A stretch of 64,000 nt of DNA from Yinghuangia sp051388915 (GCF_051388915.1 NZ_JBPKBH010000002.1:372001-436000); one strand, 5' to 3'. Shown: positions 1 through 9,588, counted from the stretch's first letter. The notes: a model not told the origin generated them from the sequence alone. Numbers and translations: made by a program.

Positions 1-33
1 TCTACGACACGGCCGAAGGCCCCGGAGAGACCC

Positions 34-1894
34 ATGCACGCCGACGCTCCCTCCGTCCCCGACGCGTCACCGCCGCCGACCGAAGCGGTCGGGCCGCTGA
101 TCCGCGGGCTCACCGTGCTGCGCGCGGTCGCGGCGGCCGGGGGACGCGCGAGCCTCGGCGACCTCGTACGGGCGACGGGCCTCGCGCGGTCCACGGTCGA
201 CCGCGTCGCCGCCACCGCCACACGAATCGGGTACGCCAGGCTCGACGGCCGCGACGTCCTCCTCACCCCGAGGCTCATGGAACTGGGCAACGCCTATCTC
301 GCCGCGACCGGCCTGCCCGACCGGCTCGGCGAACTCGCCGACGCGCTGGCGGACTCCCTCGACGAGTCGGTGTCGCTGGCGGTGCCGGACGGCGACGGCG
401 TGCGCTTCGTACACCAGGCCGTCCGCCGCCGCACGATGGCCCTGGCGTTCCGCATCGGCGACCTCGTCCCCGCCGAACGCGCCGCTCCCGGCGCGCTGTT
501 CGCCGCCGACTGGGACGACGCCGGGTGGGACGCGTGGGCCCGGCGGCGCGAACGCGACCCGAGCGACGCGGGGTTTCCGGCGGTACCTCCGGCGACCGGC
601 ACCGGTCCCGTGGCGACCTTCGGGGACCGCGCCGAGGCCGCCCGGGCGGCCGGNNNNNNNNNNNNNNNNNNNNNNNNNNNNNNNNNNNNNNNNNNNNNNN
701 NNNNNNNNNNNNNNNNNNNNNNNNNNNNNNNNNNNNNNNNNNNNNNNNNNNNNNNNNNNNNNNNNNNNNNNNNNNNNNNNNNNNNNNNNNNNNNNNCTGG
801 ACGACCAGTTCATCGAGGCGGGGTTGGTCGCGGTGGCCGTCCCGGTGCGCGGCCCCGACGGGCGAACGTTGTGTGCGCTGAGCGTGGTGAGCCACACCAG
901 CAGGCACGACGTGGCGTCCCTGCGCGATGCGGCGCTCGACGAACTCCTGGCGACCGCAGCGGAGATGGGGAAGCGCCTCGCCCCCGGCGCCACCCCGCCG
1001 ACCGCCCCGCCCCACACGGATCCCGCCCCCGCCGTCGCGGCCGTACTCCGCGCGTCCAAGCGCGAACTCGGCCCCGAGTTCGTCGAGTCGTTCGCCCGAG
1101 GTCTGGCGGTCATCGCGGCGTTCGACCCGACCGCCACCGAACATGCCCACGCCGCCGGGAAGTTCCCGGTGGCCCTGTCGCTCACCGCGGTCGCCGAGGC
1201 CACCGGTCTCCCCCGGGCCACCGCCCGCAGGGCGCTCATCACCTTGCAGTACCTCGGCTACGCGACGCACGACGACGGCCTGTTCCGCCTGACCCCGCGC
1301 GTGCTCGACCTGGGCTTCGCCCACCTGTCCGGTCTGACGCTGCCCGCCCTCACCACCCCCCACCTGGCCGAACTCGTGGGCAAGGTCCAGGAGTCCGCGT
1401 CGATGGCGGTGCTCGCCGACGACGACGTGCAGTACATCGCGCGCGTCCCGACGGTCCGCATCATGAGCGTCGCGATCAGCGTCGGCACCAGGTTCCCGGC
1501 GTACGCGACCTCCCTGGGCCGGGTGTTGCTCGCCGATCTGCCGGAGGACGAGCGAACGGCGCGCCTGGCCCGCATCGAACCGGCGGCGCTGACCCGCCGC
1601 ACCGTGACGTCCCGCACCCGCCTCGCGGAGATCCTCAGCGAAACCGCGGAACGCGGATTCGCCCTCGTGGACGAGGAGTTGGAGGAAGGGCTGCGCTCCC
1701 TCGCGGTGCCCGTGCGCGACGCCACCGGGCACGTGGTCGCGGCGGTCAACGTGTCCATGCACGCGAGCCGCCGTACCCCCGCCGAGGCCGAAGCCGAACT
1801 GCTGCCCGCACTCCGCGCCGCCGCGGCCGCCATCGAGGCCGACCTGACCGCCGCGACGCGCTACGCCCCGTCCGCACGCCGCACGGGCGACTGA
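34..1894 (+). CDS. Tandem-domain IclR-family transcriptional regulator (interrupted by assembly gap)
   Basis: The protein has two IclR modules in one chain. The first, before the gap, has a winged-helix DNA-binding domain at about residues 20-90 (GLARSTVDRV recognition region) followed by the start of an effector domain. After the gap the effector domain ends (AVPVRGPDG) and a second helix-turn-helix (LPRATARRALITL) and effector domain (SLGRVLLADLPEDE, EEGLRSLAVPVRD) follow. IclR proteins usually have one copy of each, so this is a doubled form of about 600 residues. The ATG at 34 follows a GGAGAG. The frames on either side of the N run differ by one base, so the true gap length is not 143; the two halves are otherwise consistent with one gene. 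IclR proteins often control aromatic or acetate catabolism; the ligand is not visible here. Confidence 0.85.
654..796. other. Assembly gap (143 N)
   Basis: Run of N inside the IclR gene. For the two coding halves to be in frame, the missing stretch must be 142, 145 or another length congruent to 1 modulo 3. Confidence 0.99.
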
Positions 1895-1903
1895 CCGGCC
1901 CGC

Positions 1904-2542
1904 CTACCCGGCACGGGGCCAGTTCACCAAAGCCGCGTGCAACGCCTCCACCGCCGCGGCCCACGACGCCCCGGTGGCCCGAGGGTGCTGGAATCCGCCC
2001 GCGGACTCCAGCGTGACGAAGCCGTGGAAGGTGCCGCGCAGCAGGCGCGCGGCGTCGGTGAGGTCCGGCTCGGCGAGGCCGTACGCCCGCAGCACCGCGT
2101 ACACCAGCTCGCCGCAGCGCGTGTCCGTTTCCAGCCCGGCCACGTCGTCGGCGGTCAACGGCATCTGCGCCGCCGCGTACCGCCCGGGGTGGGCCAGTGC
2201 GTAGGCCCGGTACGCGTCGGCGAAGGCGGCCAGCGCGTCCCGCCCGGCGCGACCTGCGACGGCCGCCTCAAGGCGGTCGGCCAGCTCGGCGTTGGCCCGC
2301 AGTGCCACCCGGACGCGCAGGTCGCGCAGGCTCCTGATGTGCGAGTACAAGCTCGCGTCCTTCACCCCGAAGCGCCGCGCGAGTGCCGAGACCGTGACGC
2401 CGTCGACCCCCGCTTCGTCGGCGAGCTCCGCGGCGGCGCCCACCACCCGCTCCGCCGTCAGCCCGGCACGCCCCACCACACCGCTCCCCTTCCGCCCGCC
2501 CGCCGCCGGCGCTCGCGCTCCGGCCGCCGACCCTACAGCCAT
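1904..2542 (-). CDS. TetR/AcrR-family transcriptional regulator
   Basis: 212-residue repressor-type protein. The TetR helix-turn-helix lies at about residues 28-75 (LTAERVVGAAAELADEAGVDGVTVSALARRFGV, then the family-typical SLYSHIRSLRDL). The C-terminal half fits the TetR-like ligand/dimer domain seen in many actinobacterial members (GTFHGFVTLESAGGF near the end). The ATG at 2542 starts 7 bp from a perfect palindrome (2550-2570) shared with the divergent FBP-protein gene, so autoregulation and control of that neighbour are likely. The inducer cannot be predicted. It faces the IclR gene tail to tail with a 9-bp gap. Confidence 0.9.
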   Translation of the reverse strand: MAVGSAAGARAPAAGGRKGSGVVGRAGLTAERVVGAAAELADEAGVDGVTVSALARRFGVKDASLYSHIRSLRDLRVRVALRANAELADRLEAAVAGRAGRDALAAFADAYRAYALAHPGRYAAAQMPLTADDVAGLETDTRCGELVYAVLRAYGLAEPDLTDAARLLRGTFHGFVTLESAGGFQHPRATGASWAAAVEALHAALVNWPRAG

Positions 2543-2549
2543 TATTCAT

Positions 2550-2570
2550 TTGCCTAGGAGTCCTAGGCAA
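2550..2570. promoter_or_regulatory. Perfect palindrome, probable TetR operator
   Basis: Two perfect 10-bp arms (TTGCCTAGGA and its complement TCCTAGGCAA) flank one central G. It lies in the short AT-richer gap between the divergent tetR and FBP genes, and its right end overlaps the ribosome-binding region of the FBP gene. A TetR dimer site is the simplest reading. Confidence 0.8.
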
Positions 2571-2577
2571 GGTTAGC

Positions 2578-3081
2578 GTGCCGGACATGAGAACCCTCAC
2601 CGAGCGCGACCTGCGCGCGTCCTTCGTCAACTGCTCCAAGGGCGAGGCGCAGCGCTTGGCGGTGCCCCGCGATCTCGCCGAGCGCCCTTGGGACGATCTG
2701 GACTTCCTCGGCTGGCGGGATCCCGGGGCACCGGACCGCAGCTACCTGGCGGCCGAGCACGCGGGCCGCGTCGTGGCGGTGACGATGCGCTTCCCGTCCC
2801 AGCAGCGCGGGTTCCTGCACCGTGGCATGTGCAGCATCTGCCTGACGACGCACCCGGGCAGCGGGGTGTCGCTGATGACCGCCCCGCGCGCCGGGAAGGC
2901 CGGGCGCGAGGGCAACTCGGTCGGCGTCTACTTCTGCACCGACCTCGCGTGCTCGCTGTACGTTCGCGGCATCAGGAAGCCCGAACCGGGCGGCCGCTTC
3001 CAGGAGTCGCTGACGGTGGACGCGCAAGTCGCCCGGACACGCGAGAAGTTGGCGGGCTTCCTGGACAAGGTCCTGGCCTGA
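2578..3081 (+). CDS. FBP domain protein (elongation factor G-binding, FusB-like zinc-binding fold)
   Basis: 167 residues matching the actinobacterial FBP family: the N-terminal RASFVNCSKGEAQRL and PWDDLDFLGWRDP blocks, then a treble-clef zinc site with CSIC (residues about 82-85) and CTDLACS (about 121-127). Family members related to FusB bind EF-G; a role in releasing stalled EF-G, or resistance to fusidic acid, is inferred from the family and not shown here. The GTG at 2578 has AAGG five bases upstream; an in-frame ATG at 2587 lacks a ribosome binding site but matches where many relatives begin. It is transcribed divergently from tetR across a 21-bp palindrome, so TetR control is likely. 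Confidence 0.85.
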   Translation: MPDMRTLTERDLRASFVNCSKGEAQRLAVPRDLAERPWDDLDFLGWRDPGAPDRSYLAAEHAGRVVAVTMRFPSQQRGFLHRGMCSICLTTHPGSGVSLMTAPRAGKAGREGNSVGVYFCTDLACSLYVRGIRKPEPGGRFQESLTVDAQVARTREKLAGFLDKVLA

Positions 3082-3131
3082 CCGCGCACTTCCGTCGACC
3101 CCGCGCTTCCGTCAACCGCGCACGTTCGTCA
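3082..3131. repeat. Short degenerate tandem repeat between convergent genes
   Basis: Three imperfect copies of a roughly 17-bp unit of the form CCGCGCACTTCCGTCGA fill the gap between the FBP gene stop and the baeRF gene stop. The last copy includes the baeRF stop codon. Confidence 0.6.
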
Positions 3132-4250
3132 GTAGCGCAGCGCGGCGGCCAGCCCGCCGGCCTCGGCGAGCGCTCCGTCCGGGACGAAATCGACGGCGCC
3201 GTCCGCGTCGAGGACCGCTTCGATCAGCGAATCGACGATGTCGTCCTCGACGCCGTCGCCCACCGGGGTGCCGCCGTCGACGACGCTCAGCGCGGTCCGT
3301 TCGGCCCCTTCCACCGCCTCGGGCCGCGCGGTGATGCGCAGCCCGTCCTCGACCACGAGGTGCGCGACGCGGCCCTCGTGCGCGGGGACCCACGCGTCCT
3401 GGACGCCCCCGGCGTAGCGCCGTCCGCTGCGGGCCGCGTCCAGCGCCTCCAATGCGGCCTTGCCGCGATCCTCGGCCAACTCGGCGCGTACCGGTGCGAG
3501 TTCGGCGGCGAACTCGGCAGGGGTGACGGTCCGCAGGCCGCCCTTGTCCAGCTCCGCCGCGATGTGGTCCGCGTGCCGGGTGACCGAGCGGAACAGCGAG
3601 GTCTGCGGCCGCAGCCCGACCAGCACGACCGGCTGCGCGCGGCCGTCCAGGGCCTTGGCGAGCTTGTCGTCCGCCTCGGCGAACATGCTGCGCATGTCCT
3701 GGGACACGCCCAATCCGCCACCTTCGCGCGTGACCGGGCCGTCGCGCTCGTCGCCCGGGTTGGCGACCGGGAACCCGTCGCCCTCGACGGGCTCCACGTG
3801 CGAGCCGCGCCCGTGCCAAAGCCGGACGTCGTCCTCGCTGAGCACCACCACCCAATAGGGCCTGGCCCGCGCCTCGGCCGCGACGAGGTTGCGGGTCAGG
3901 TACGTCGTGCCGATCACCACGCGCTCGGGGACCTCGGCGCCGACCCGGTACATGCGGTGCTCGTCCTCGGACGCGTACAGCACCAGGCCGTCGAGAAAGC
4001 GTTCCGGGTCCAGTTCCTCCCCCGCGAGCCGCAGGTGCTCGGCGACGGCGAGGCGCTTGTCGCGCGGCACCTCCGAGTCGTCCGCGAGCCGCCGTCCCGC
4101 CTCTTCCAGGAGGTTGCGCAGGCGGATGTGGTCCTGCTGGTTCTCCGGCCGGTGGCGGTGCGTGGGCAGCGTGACCGACACCGCGGGGTACGGGCGCGGC
4201 CTGCGCAACTCGGCCAGCAGCGCGGCGGTGGGGCGGACGGCCTGCGGCAT
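3129..4250 (-). CDS. baeRF-type protein (bacterial archaeo-eukaryotic release-factor-like)
   Basis: 373 residues. The pattern of an N-terminal segment with YPAVSVTLPTHRH, a middle part with YWVVVLSEDDVRLWHG, and a C-terminal part rich in acidic and Ala residues resembles the actinobacterial baeRF3-like family, proposed to be related to eRF1/Pelota and possibly ribosome-associated. No GGQ motif is obvious, so peptide release is not predicted. The ATG at 4250 is preceded by GGAGG, which excludes the 70 codons that lie open upstream. It is divergent from the MarR gene. Precise function unknown. Confidence 0.75.
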   Translation of the reverse strand: MPQAVRPTAALLAELRRPRPYPAVSVTLPTHRHRPENQQDHIRLRNLLEEAGRRLADDSEVPRDKRLAVAEHLRLAGEELDPERFLDGLVLYASEDEHRMYRVGAEVPERVVIGTTYLTRNLVAAEARARPYWVVVLSEDDVRLWHGRGSHVEPVEGDGFPVANPGDERDGPVTREGGGLGVSQDMRSMFAEADDKLAKALDGRAQPVVLVGLRPQTSLFRSVTRHADHIAAELDKGGLRTVTPAEFAAELAPVRAELAEDRGKAALEALDAARSGRRYAGGVQDAWVPAHEGRVAHLVVEDGLRITARPEAVEGAERTALSVVDGGTPVGDGVEDDIVDSLIEAVLDADGAVDFVPDGALAEAGGLAAALRY

Positions 4251-4464
4251 CGTTCCTCCATGCGGGCGAACGCGGTCGACGGACGGGCGGCGGTGCCGTA
4301 CACCGTCCGCCCATTGAAGGAACGTCTCACGGTTCGCCACCCGGTGCCCTGCTGAGCTGCGCCGATCGAGTCCAACGAGCACACGGGCAGGAACGGCGTC
4401 CTTCCGCCCGCAGTTGTCGGATGCAAGAATTGTGGTCTGCACATGTTGCGTCGCGGACACGGGG

Positions 4465-4962
4465 ATGGGACCGATGAGCTCAGGAACCGCCGCCGAACCG
4501 GTCGATCCGGGGGCCGGGCTGGTGGAGGCGGTGCTGCGCCTGCGCCGGAGTTCGCCGAGCCGCCTGCTGCAACAGGACCTCTATCAGGTCGGCGACACCC
4601 AGCTCACGCCCGTGCAGGTGGACGCGCTCGAATGCCTCGCGGGCCGCCCGGTGTGGCGCATGCACGAGCTGGCGGCCCGCCTCGGCATCGACCCGTCGAC
4701 CGCGACGCGCACCGTCGACCCACTCGTGCGCCTCGGCCTGGCCGAGCGCGAGCCGGATCCCGCCAACCGACGCTATGTGTCGGTCCGGGCCAGCCGCCGC
4801 GGCAAGGCCGTGTCAGGCCGCATCGGCCGGGCCCGCCTCGCCCTCATGCGCGACGTCCTGGCGCCGATGCCGGTCCAGGACCGGGCGGAGCTGACCCGGT
4901 TGCTGACGCAGTACGTCGACCTCATCGAGGACTACGCCCGCCGCGAGCCGTCCGTGTCGTAG
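4465..4962 (+). CDS. MarR-family transcriptional regulator
   Basis: 165 residues from ATG 4465 (an ATG at 4474 is equally possible; an upstream TTG at 4414 has no support). The winged helix-turn-helix is clear: LTPVQVDALECLAGRPVWR, ELAARLGIDPSTATRTVDPL (recognition helix) and the wing AEREPDPANRRYVSV. MarR dimers usually repress transport or stress genes and respond to small phenolics; the target is not evident. It lies between a divergent baeRF gene and a convergent small membrane protein gene. Confidence 0.9.
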   Translation: MGPMSSGTAAEPVDPGAGLVEAVLRLRRSSPSRLLQQDLYQVGDTQLTPVQVDALECLAGRPVWRMHELAARLGIDPSTATRTVDPLVRLGLAEREPDPANRRYVSVRASRRGKAVSGRIGRARLALMRDVLAPMPVQDRAELTRLLTQYVDLIEDYARREPSVS

Positions 4963-4995
4963 CCGCGCGGCGGGTCCGCGCGACCGTCGGACCAC

Positions 4996-5232
4996 TCAGC
5001 AGCAGGGCGGGTCGAGCACCCACGCCACGACGAAGACAAGGCACAGCGCGGCGATCGACGGCAGCCTGCGGCGCCACAGCGCGGCCCGCGACTCCCCCGC
5101 GCCGCCGGCACTGCCATGGCGCCCGCCCGCGGCACCGCCCGCGGCACCCGTGCCCGGTTCGGCCGCCGGCTCGGCCCGGTCCCCCGGCTCGGGGGCTCCG
5201 GTCTCGGTCCTGGGGTCGATCGTGATCGCCAT
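4996..5232 (-). CDS. Small single-pass membrane protein, hypothetical
   Basis: 78 residues: a Gly/Ala/Glu-rich, probably disordered N-terminal half (residues 1-50), a basic patch LWRRRL, then one hydrophobic helix IAALCLVFVVAWVL (about 60-73) and a C-terminal PPCC. A tail-anchored arrangement is inferred. No family recognised. The ribosome binding site is weak, so the start is uncertain; the stretch otherwise behaves as coding. Confidence 0.5.
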   Translation of the reverse strand: MAITIDPRTETGAPEPGDRAEPAAEPGTGAAGGAAGGRHGSAGGAGESRAALWRRRLPSIAALCLVFVVAWVLDPPCC

Positions 5233-5302
5233 TTGGCGAGCCTAGTGCCGTGGCAGGGAACCGGTGAACCCTTCCGGCCACGGCACTGCCGCGCGGCCGG
5301 GC

Positions 5303-6451
5303 TCAGCGGGAGACCGGAGGCGTGAACCCGTACAGCGCCGCGACGTTGCCCGCCGCGATGCGGGCCGCCTCGTCCGCCGGGACGTCGGCGAGGACGCCGC
5401 CCAGGATCTCGCGGCTGCGTGGGAAGGTCGACTCGGTGTGCGGGTAGTCCGAGCCGAACATCAGCGCCCCCGTCCCGATGACGTCGCGCACGCGTACGCC
5501 CAGGGCGTCCTCCTGGAACGACGCGAAGCAGTTCGTATGCCAGTAATGCGACGGCAGCACCCCCGAGTCGGCGAACCGGTGCCAGTCCCCGCGCGCCGGG
5601 CGGTCGGTGTAGGTGTAGTCCATCTGCGCCAGGAAGAACGGGATCCAGCTCAGCTCGTGCTCGACCGTGCCGACGCGCAGCCCCGGGTGGCGCTCGAACA
5701 CGCCGGACAGGATGAGGTCGCCGAGCGCGGCGCGCACCTGCTGGTCCTTGTTGACGAAGACGGACGGCGGGACCTCCTTGACGTCGAGGAAGAACTCGCC
5801 TGTACGCGGGTCCGCGCGATCCGTGCCGACGTGCAGCGACAGCGGCGTGCCCAGTTCCTCCGCGGCCTGCCACAGCGGCTCGTAGGCGGGGCTGCGGTAC
5901 GGACACCACACGGGAGTGCGCACCGGGATCATCGCGCCGCCCAGCCCGCGCGCGTGCGCGCGCCGCAGCTCGGCCGCGGCCTCGGCCGGGTCGTCGGTAT
6001 TGAGCATCGCGACGCCCTTGAGCCGTGCCGGGTCGTGCGCGCAGAAGTCGGCGAGCCAGTCGTTGTAGATGCGGGCCGAGCGCGAGAGCACGCCGCTTTC
6101 CGGCACCGCGTACGAAACCAGGCCCTGGGACGGGTAGATGACGGAGCCCCAGATGCCGTCGGACTCGTTCTCGGCGATGTAGCGGGCCGGGTCGTACGCC
6201 GAGTCGCGCACGTCCTCGAAGGTGGCGGACGTGCGGAGCCGGTCCGGGTCGTGGGCGAAGCGCTCGCCGGTCTGGATGCCGAGGAAGGACATCGTGCGGC
6301 GGCCCGCGACATACCACCAGTCGCCGTCGTCCTCGCGGACCACGCGCGGGAGTTCGTCGTCCTCGGGAGCGACGCGCTGCCACAGGTCGGGCGGTTCGAT
6401 GATGTGCGAGTCGGAGGAGACTATCCACTGGTCTGGCGACAGGCCGGTCAT
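5303..6451 (-). CDS. Amidohydrolase-family (TIM-barrel, amidohydrolase 2) protein
   Basis: 382 residues starting at ATG 6451, which has GGAG seven bases upstream. Metal-site elements of the amidohydrolase 2 group are visible: D-x-H near the start (SSDSHIIEP), a mid-barrel His (LSLHVGT) and the C-terminal FGSDYPH with the catalytic Asp. Close families include 2-amino-3-carboxymuconate-semialdehyde decarboxylase and gamma-resorcylate decarboxylase-like enzymes, so hydrolysis or decarboxylation of an aromatic or related acid is possible. It is followed 188 bp upstream on the same strand by a D-aminoacylase-like gene and may be co-transcribed. Substrate unknown. Confidence 0.85.
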   Translation of the reverse strand: MTGLSPDQWIVSSDSHIIEPPDLWQRVAPEDDELPRVVREDDGDWWYVAGRRTMSFLGIQTGERFAHDPDRLRTSATFEDVRDSAYDPARYIAENESDGIWGSVIYPSQGLVSYAVPESGVLSRSARIYNDWLADFCAHDPARLKGVAMLNTDDPAEAAAELRRAHARGLGGAMIPVRTPVWCPYRSPAYEPLWQAAEELGTPLSLHVGTDRADPRTGEFFLDVKEVPPSVFVNKDQQVRAALGDLILSGVFERHPGLRVGTVEHELSWIPFFLAQMDYTYTDRPARGDWHRFADSGVLPSHYWHTNCFASFQEDALGVRVRDVIGTGALMFGSDYPHTESTFPRSREILGGVLADVPADEAARIAAGNVAALYGFTPPVSR

Positions 6452-6639
6452 ATCGGACTCCGGTCTTGGGGGCGGGATGTGGATCCGCAAGTGCCGGGGA
6501 ATCAGGGCGACTTGCCTTTCCCGGCGGGGTGGTGGGCGGCGCGCTCAGGAGCGCGCCGGGGAATGCGGTCGGACGGGGTCGGACGGGGTCGCGGGCGCGC
6601 GGCCGCCGGATGCGGACGAGACGGCTCAGGTCGGGGAGT

Positions 6640-8322
6640 TCACAGCAGACGCCCCGGCAGCCGGGCCAGGTCGCCGCCCACGTCGACGCCGTCCCGGCGG
6701 GTCACGACGCCGTTGACGACGACGTGTTCGAGCCCAGGGGGCGCGTCGACGACCAGGCGCTCGCCGCCCGACGGCAGGTCGCCGACGCGGCGCGGGGTCG
6801 GCGCGCGCAGGTCGTCCCAGCGCAGCACGAGCAGGTCGGCGGCGGCGCCGACGGCCACCCGGCCGCGGTCCGCGAGGCCGAGCAGGTCCGCGAGTTCGCC
6901 GGTCAGGCGGTACACGCCCCGTTCCGGCGCCATGAGTTCGCGGTCGCGGACCCAGTTCGCGAGGAAGTCGACGGGCATGTGCGCGTCGCAGATCTGCCCG
7001 GCGTGCGCGCCCGCGTCGGACAGGCCGAGGACGCAGCCCTCCGCCGCCAGCAGCGTGCGCAGCGCTTCCTCGTCGTCGTTGGCGAACGTGATGGCGAAGC
7101 GGGTGCGCAGGTCGTCGGCCAGGGCGAGGTCGAGCAGGACGTCCAGCGGCGTGCGGTGCGCGTCCTCGGGACGTCCGGACTGCCGTGCCTCGGCGGCCAG
7201 TTCGGCGATGCCGCAGCCGATGAGGGCGGTGTGCCGGGTGGTCTCCGCGACGGTGATGTCGTCCCAGCGCGGGTTGACCCATTGGCGGCCGTCGAGTTCG
7301 GCGTACGCCCGGCCGCGCCACGCCGGATCGCGGTAGCGCTCGGCGCGCTGCGCCGGGGTGAGCGGGGCGAGTTCGGCCCAGGCCGGGACCGAGTAGAACG
7401 AGGACGGATCGGCCGCGGATATGCGCTGTTCGATGGGGCGGCAGGTGACCTGCGGGTGGACGTCGGCCCCGGCCTCGCGCCCCGCCCGGTGCACCGCGAG
7501 CTTGTCCGCCCAGTGCGCGCGGGGGCTGCCCTCGGGATAGGTGAGCAGTGCGGACCACGTGATCGGCCGTCCCAACGCGGGCTGGAAGTCGTAGAGCCAG
7601 GCGAAGTCCTCGCCGGGCGCGACGTGGCAGATGCCGCGCCCGACCTCGGCGGTGACGCGCATGAGGGCCTCGACCTCGGCCTGCGTGGCGTTCATGGACG
7701 GCACCGGCCGCCCCCGGTCGCCGATGTGGAAGCCGCTGCGGTCGGTCGAGAAGCCGAGAGCGCCGCCGCGCAGAGCGTCCGCGACCAGGGCCCGCATGCG
7801 GTCGATCTCGTCGTCGGTGGCGGCGCGGTCGTGCGCGTCCTCGCCCATGACGGTCATGCGGACGGCGTTGTGGCCGACGTACCCGCCGAAGTTGATGCCG
7901 ACGGACCGCCCGACCCGGGCCAGGTACTCGGGGTAGCCGGTGAACGACCAGTCCACGCCGGCGTCGAGGACGGCGGCCGGCATGTCCTCCACGTGTTCGA
8001 GGATGCGGACCAGCGAGGCGCGCATGGACGGCGGGCAGGGGGCGATCGACAGGCCGCAGTTCCCGGCGACGACCGAGGTGACGCCCTGGCCGCTGGAAGG
8101 GGTCAGCCACGGGTCCCACAGGACCTGCGGGTCGTAGTGGGTGTGCAGGTCGAGGAAGCCGGGGCAGACGACCGCGCCCGAGGCGTCGAGCTCGACGGTG
8201 CCGCGCACCGTCGGGGCGACCTCGGCGATCCGGCCGTCGCGGACGCCGACATCGGCACGGAACGGCGGCGCGCCGGTGCCGTCGAGCACCGTTCCGCCGC
8301 GCAGGGCGAGGTCGTATGACAT
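6640..8322 (-). CDS. N-acyl-D-amino-acid deacylase family amidohydrolase
   Basis: 560 residues from ATG 8322, which has AGGAG upstream. The layout is that of D-aminoacylases: an N-terminal beta-sandwich strand (DLALRGGTVLDGTG), the metal motif DLHTHYD at about 59-65, the VTSVVAGNCGLSIAP block, GALGFSTDRSGFH, a late DAGAH metal residue region (LSDAGAHAG), and a C-terminal strand DLLVLRWDDLR closing the sandwich. Members hydrolyse N-acyl-D-amino acids or related amides and hydantoins in the cytoplasm. The exact substrate is not predictable. It probably forms a two-gene unit with the downstream amidohydrolase. Confidence 0.88.
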   Translation of the reverse strand: MSYDLALRGGTVLDGTGAPPFRADVGVRDGRIAEVAPTVRGTVELDASGAVVCPGFLDLHTHYDPQVLWDPWLTPSSGQGVTSVVAGNCGLSIAPCPPSMRASLVRILEHVEDMPAAVLDAGVDWSFTGYPEYLARVGRSVGINFGGYVGHNAVRMTVMGEDAHDRAATDDEIDRMRALVADALRGGALGFSTDRSGFHIGDRGRPVPSMNATQAEVEALMRVTAEVGRGICHVAPGEDFAWLYDFQPALGRPITWSALLTYPEGSPRAHWADKLAVHRAGREAGADVHPQVTCRPIEQRISAADPSSFYSVPAWAELAPLTPAQRAERYRDPAWRGRAYAELDGRQWVNPRWDDITVAETTRHTALIGCGIAELAAEARQSGRPEDAHRTPLDVLLDLALADDLRTRFAITFANDDEEALRTLLAAEGCVLGLSDAGAHAGQICDAHMPVDFLANWVRDRELMAPERGVYRLTGELADLLGLADRGRVAVGAAADLLVLRWDDLRAPTPRRVGDLPSGGERLVVDAPPGLEHVVVNGVVTRRDGVDVGGDLARLPGRLL

Positions 8323-8469
8323 GGGCAACTCCTCGCGTTTCGGCGTCACTTGCGGGATCCGTCCCCGGCCGTCGCGGTCGGTCCCGTGCCCGGAGTCAAG
8401 CACTGGACCTTGCAAAGTACAAGCGTTGCGCGACGCAATCCAGGTCGACGCGGCCCCTGGGCGGCAGGG

Positions 8470-9474
8470 TCAGGCGCGCCACCACGCGGCGACGACCAAC
8501 AGCGCGAGGCCCGCGCAGATGCCGAGGTTGACGTACGCGTGCGCGAGGAAGACCGCGGCGAATTCGCGGATCGTCGCGCTGGGCCAGAAATAGCGCGCGG
8601 TCGGCGACCCGATCACCTGGGCGTCCACCCCGGCCTTGCGCGCCTCCATCGCGGCCCGGAACGCGTGGTAGTTGTTGGTGACCACGAGGCAGCGGTAGCC
8701 GGGTTTGGCCTCGGCCATGATCTCCGCACTGAAACGCAGGTTCTCCGCGGTGGTGCGGGAGCGCGTCTCGCGCACGACGCGGTCGGCCGGTACGCCGCGC
8801 GCCACCAGGTAGTCCGCCATGGCGACGGCCTCGGGGACGGTCTCGTCGGTCCCACGGCCGCCGGAGAGGAGCAGGACCGGCTTGCCGCCGCGCGCGGACT
8901 GGGCGTCGTACACCGCGCGGCCGCGGTCGAGCCGGCCGGCGAGCAGCGGCGGAACCTGGTCGCCGCCGACGAGTCCGGAGCCGAGGACCACGATGAAGTC
9001 GACGTCGCCGCGCACGGGCATGCGGCCGTACAGGTACGCGTACCCGATGAAGCACGCGAACAGGAAGGCGACGTAGCCGACCACGAGGAGGGCACTCGTC
9101 GCGACGATCTCCAGGGCCCGGTCGTCCGTCACCACGGCCGCGCAGAGCAGGCCGACGAACGCCAGGATGCCGAGTCCGGCCACCAGGGACAGCAGGTTCG
9201 TCGGACCGCGTCCCTCCTTGCGGACCATCGTGACGCCGTTGGCGAGCAGCAGCCCCGCGAGGACCAGGATGCCGAGCGCGGGACCCGCCAGGATCAGGAC
9301 GACGACGACCTCGAAGACCTCGACGGGCGCCTTGGCCAGGTCGTCCACCACGCCGATCGCCAGCATCGCCAGCGCCAGGCCCAGGAACACGGCGTTGCGG
9401 AAGCGGCGGCGGTCCCGCAGTACCCCGGCGGCGAACAGGACGAAGAACACCAGTGCTGCGATATAGGCGGTCAC
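8470..9474 (-). CDS. YdcF/ElyC-like (DUF218) membrane protein
   Basis: 334 residues from GTG 9474. The N-terminal half holds about five hydrophobic helices (e.g. YIAALVFFVLFAAGVL, AVFLGLALAMLAIGVV, ILAGPALGILVLAGLLL). The soluble domain (about 155-300) has DUF218 marks: VVLGSGLVGG, PVLLLSGGRGTDE, RSRTTAENLRFS and VTNNYHAFRAAMEARKAG. A final hydrophobic stretch ends the protein. DUF218 proteins are linked to envelope metabolism in enteric bacteria, but the reaction here is unknown. It is divergent from the secreted phosphatase gene at 9708. Confidence 0.88.
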   Translation of the reverse strand: MTAYIAALVFFVLFAAGVLRDRRRFRNAVFLGLALAMLAIGVVDDLAKAPVEVFEVVVVLILAGPALGILVLAGLLLANGVTMVRKEGRGPTNLLSLVAGLGILAFVGLLCAAVVTDDRALEIVATSALLVVGYVAFLFACFIGYAYLYGRMPVRGDVDFIVVLGSGLVGGDQVPPLLAGRLDRGRAVYDAQSARGGKPVLLLSGGRGTDETVPEAVAMADYLVARGVPADRVVRETRSRTTAENLRFSAEIMAEAKPGYRCLVVTNNYHAFRAAMEARKAGVDAQVIGSPTARYFWPSATIREFAAVFLAHAYVNLGICAGLALLVVAAWWRA

Positions 9475-9588
9475 TCGGCAATGCTAGGGAAATCCCCCAT
9501 CGGCCCCGGGCATTGACGATCGATGCCGCGAGGCTGCCTAACCGTGCATTTTCGGCATACCTGTCGTGGCACACGGCCCTTCCCCTTT

